Source: Limanda limanda (taxonomy: Eukaryota; Chordata; Actinopteri; Pleuronectiformes; Pleuronectidae). From it: DNA of 64,000 nucleotides. The DNA is taken from contig NC_083638.1 in NCBI RefSeq assembly GCF_963576545.1, positions 31,527,400-31,591,399 of the forward strand, written 5' to 3'. The notes beneath the pieces were generated by a model. That model had not been told where the DNA came from, did not search any database, and worked only from the letters and a program-made list of their open reading frames with translations. The position numbers and the translations under genes are program-made. Positions 63,901 through 64,000 of the stretch are shown piece by piece; positions within the stretch are counted from its first letter, which is position 1; each line of letters opens with the position of its first letter.

Positions 63901-64000
63901 TTAAATTCTTGAATTTTTCATCACAGATCATCCCAAATGTCACTAAACAGCTGGAAACGGGGAGATAAGCCTTTTTTGGAAGCAATGGTTAAGATTTTGA
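60901..64000 (+). repeat. 1,769-, 354- and 2,123-bp offset repeats, running to window edge
   Basis: CATGTTAGCCC (GTTA at 61,185, 62,954 and 63,308) gives steps of 1,769 and 354 bp. It is always followed by TTTTTAATAACAGATC. Bases about 61,185-61,877 match 63,308-64,000, sharing GAGATTAGCC, GTGTCTAAAAAGCGC (61,551/63,673), AAACACTGAGATATG, TTAAAGTCTTG and GCATTAATTAAG. The match continues to the last base, so the copy is cut by the window. The intervening 61,880-62,860 is ordinary units, with GGAATAAATGG near 61,945 and GATACGCC near 62,196. Confidence 0.87.

Larger units (their letters stand above)
1..64000 (+). repeat. Tandem satellite array, about 177-bp A/B dimers
   Basis: Every line of the window is an 88-89 bp unit starting GCTGGAAAC, with a T6-T7 tract about 22 bases in and a TTTTTCATCAC block near position 54. 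Units alternate between type A (CAGGG, TATGCC) and type B (CGGGG, TAAGCC). The dimer is normally 177 bp and about 38% GC, so about 360 dimers fill the window. All copies have the same orientation. I saw no inversion, transposon insertion or unique spacer, and both window edges fall inside repeat units. Known centromeric and pericentromeric satellites often have 170-180 bp periods and similar higher-order structure; placing this array there is inference. The family is not one I recognise. The plus strand is an arbitrary reference because the array has no gene to orient it. Confidence 0.98.

Noticed and set aside
1..64000. CRISPR array
   Set aside because: The repeats are contiguous and of 88-89 bp; there are no unique spacers, no short direct repeats separated by variable sequence, and no cas genes.
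1..64000. T6-T7 and T5 tracts as RNA polymerase III or intrinsic terminators
   Set aside because: They recur every 88 bases as part of the satellite, with no upstream RNA gene, A/B box or GC-rich hairpin. They are sequence composition, not demonstrated terminators.
1..64000. tRNA, rRNA, histone or other tandem gene cluster
   Set aside because: An 88-bp unit is in the size range of a tRNA, but no cloverleaf, TTCGANNC-like arm or anticodon stem could be found, and unit variation does not respect any stem.
1..64000. Satellite-containing mobile element such as a rolling-circle transposon or an LTR element with internal tandem repeats
   Set aside because: No terminal repeats, target-site duplications, transposase or reverse transcriptase sequence are present; the array runs through both edges.

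Overview
The whole 64,000-base window lies inside one head-to-tail satellite DNA array, and neither edge of the array is reached. It contains no supportable protein-coding or RNA gene, transposon, CRISPR array or unique-sequence island. The unit is an approximately 88-89 bp monomer in two alternating types, A and B. Together they make a dimer of about 177 bp and about 38% GC (counted on one consensus dimer). At this period the window holds roughly 720 monomers (about 360 dimers), all in the same orientation. An array of this size, with dimers near nucleosome-repeat length and layered higher-order structure, points to a eukaryotic centromeric, pericentromeric or other heterochromatic satellite. 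I do not recognise the family and cannot name the species. Repeated CG-to-CA and CG-to-TG changes at one CpG suggest germline cytosine methylation, as in vertebrates or plants, but this is an inference.

Monomer types: A begins GCTGGAAACAGGG and carries AGAAATGGTTAAATTC. B begins GCTGGAAACGGGG. B has a long form, B1 (89 bp, GATTAAGATTTCTGAC ... CATGTCAGCCCAAG), and a short form, B2 (88 bp, GGTTAACATTTTGAC ... CATATCAGCTCC). A exists with a T6 tract (A6, 88 bp) or a T7 tract (A7, 89 bp). A and B2 align without gaps at 72 of 88 positions. B1 is usually followed by A6 and B2 by A7, so both common dimers are 177 bp.

Layout: 1-1,482 is an 885-bp (5-dimer) repeat. 1,483-2,831 has a 532-bp (3-dimer) period. 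2,832-5,524 and 6,060-8,070 have about 1.24-kb (7-dimer) periods. 8,911-11,626 is a very clean 1,238-bp tandem duplication. 11,823-13,197 has a 708-bp period. 14,949-17,840 repeats at about 1.59 kb. 18,861-24,962, 24,963-30,888 and 30,889 onward are three copies of an approximately 6-kb block. 36.1-40.1 kb holds 1,592-bp and 2,829-bp repeats. 45,185-48,122 is duplicated at 51,014-53,953. 54-58.7 kb holds short 354-, 530- and 707-bp steps. 59.3-64 kb holds 1,237-, 1,769-, 354- and 2,123-bp steps. Seven positions carry hybrid A/B monomers that break the strict alternation and look like recombination joints.

The stretch at about 16.35-19.28 kb is anomalous: it has some two dozen single-base indels, mostly in homopolymers, that are rare elsewhere and absent from its near-identical neighbour. 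This looks more like a consensus-quality problem than biology. There are no genes to work together here. The interest lies in the array's structure: length compensation between dimers, hybrid joints, nested duplications and variant cassettes confined to zones. All comparisons were made by eye, so extents of duplications are approximate to tens of bases unless a diagnostic base is quoted.
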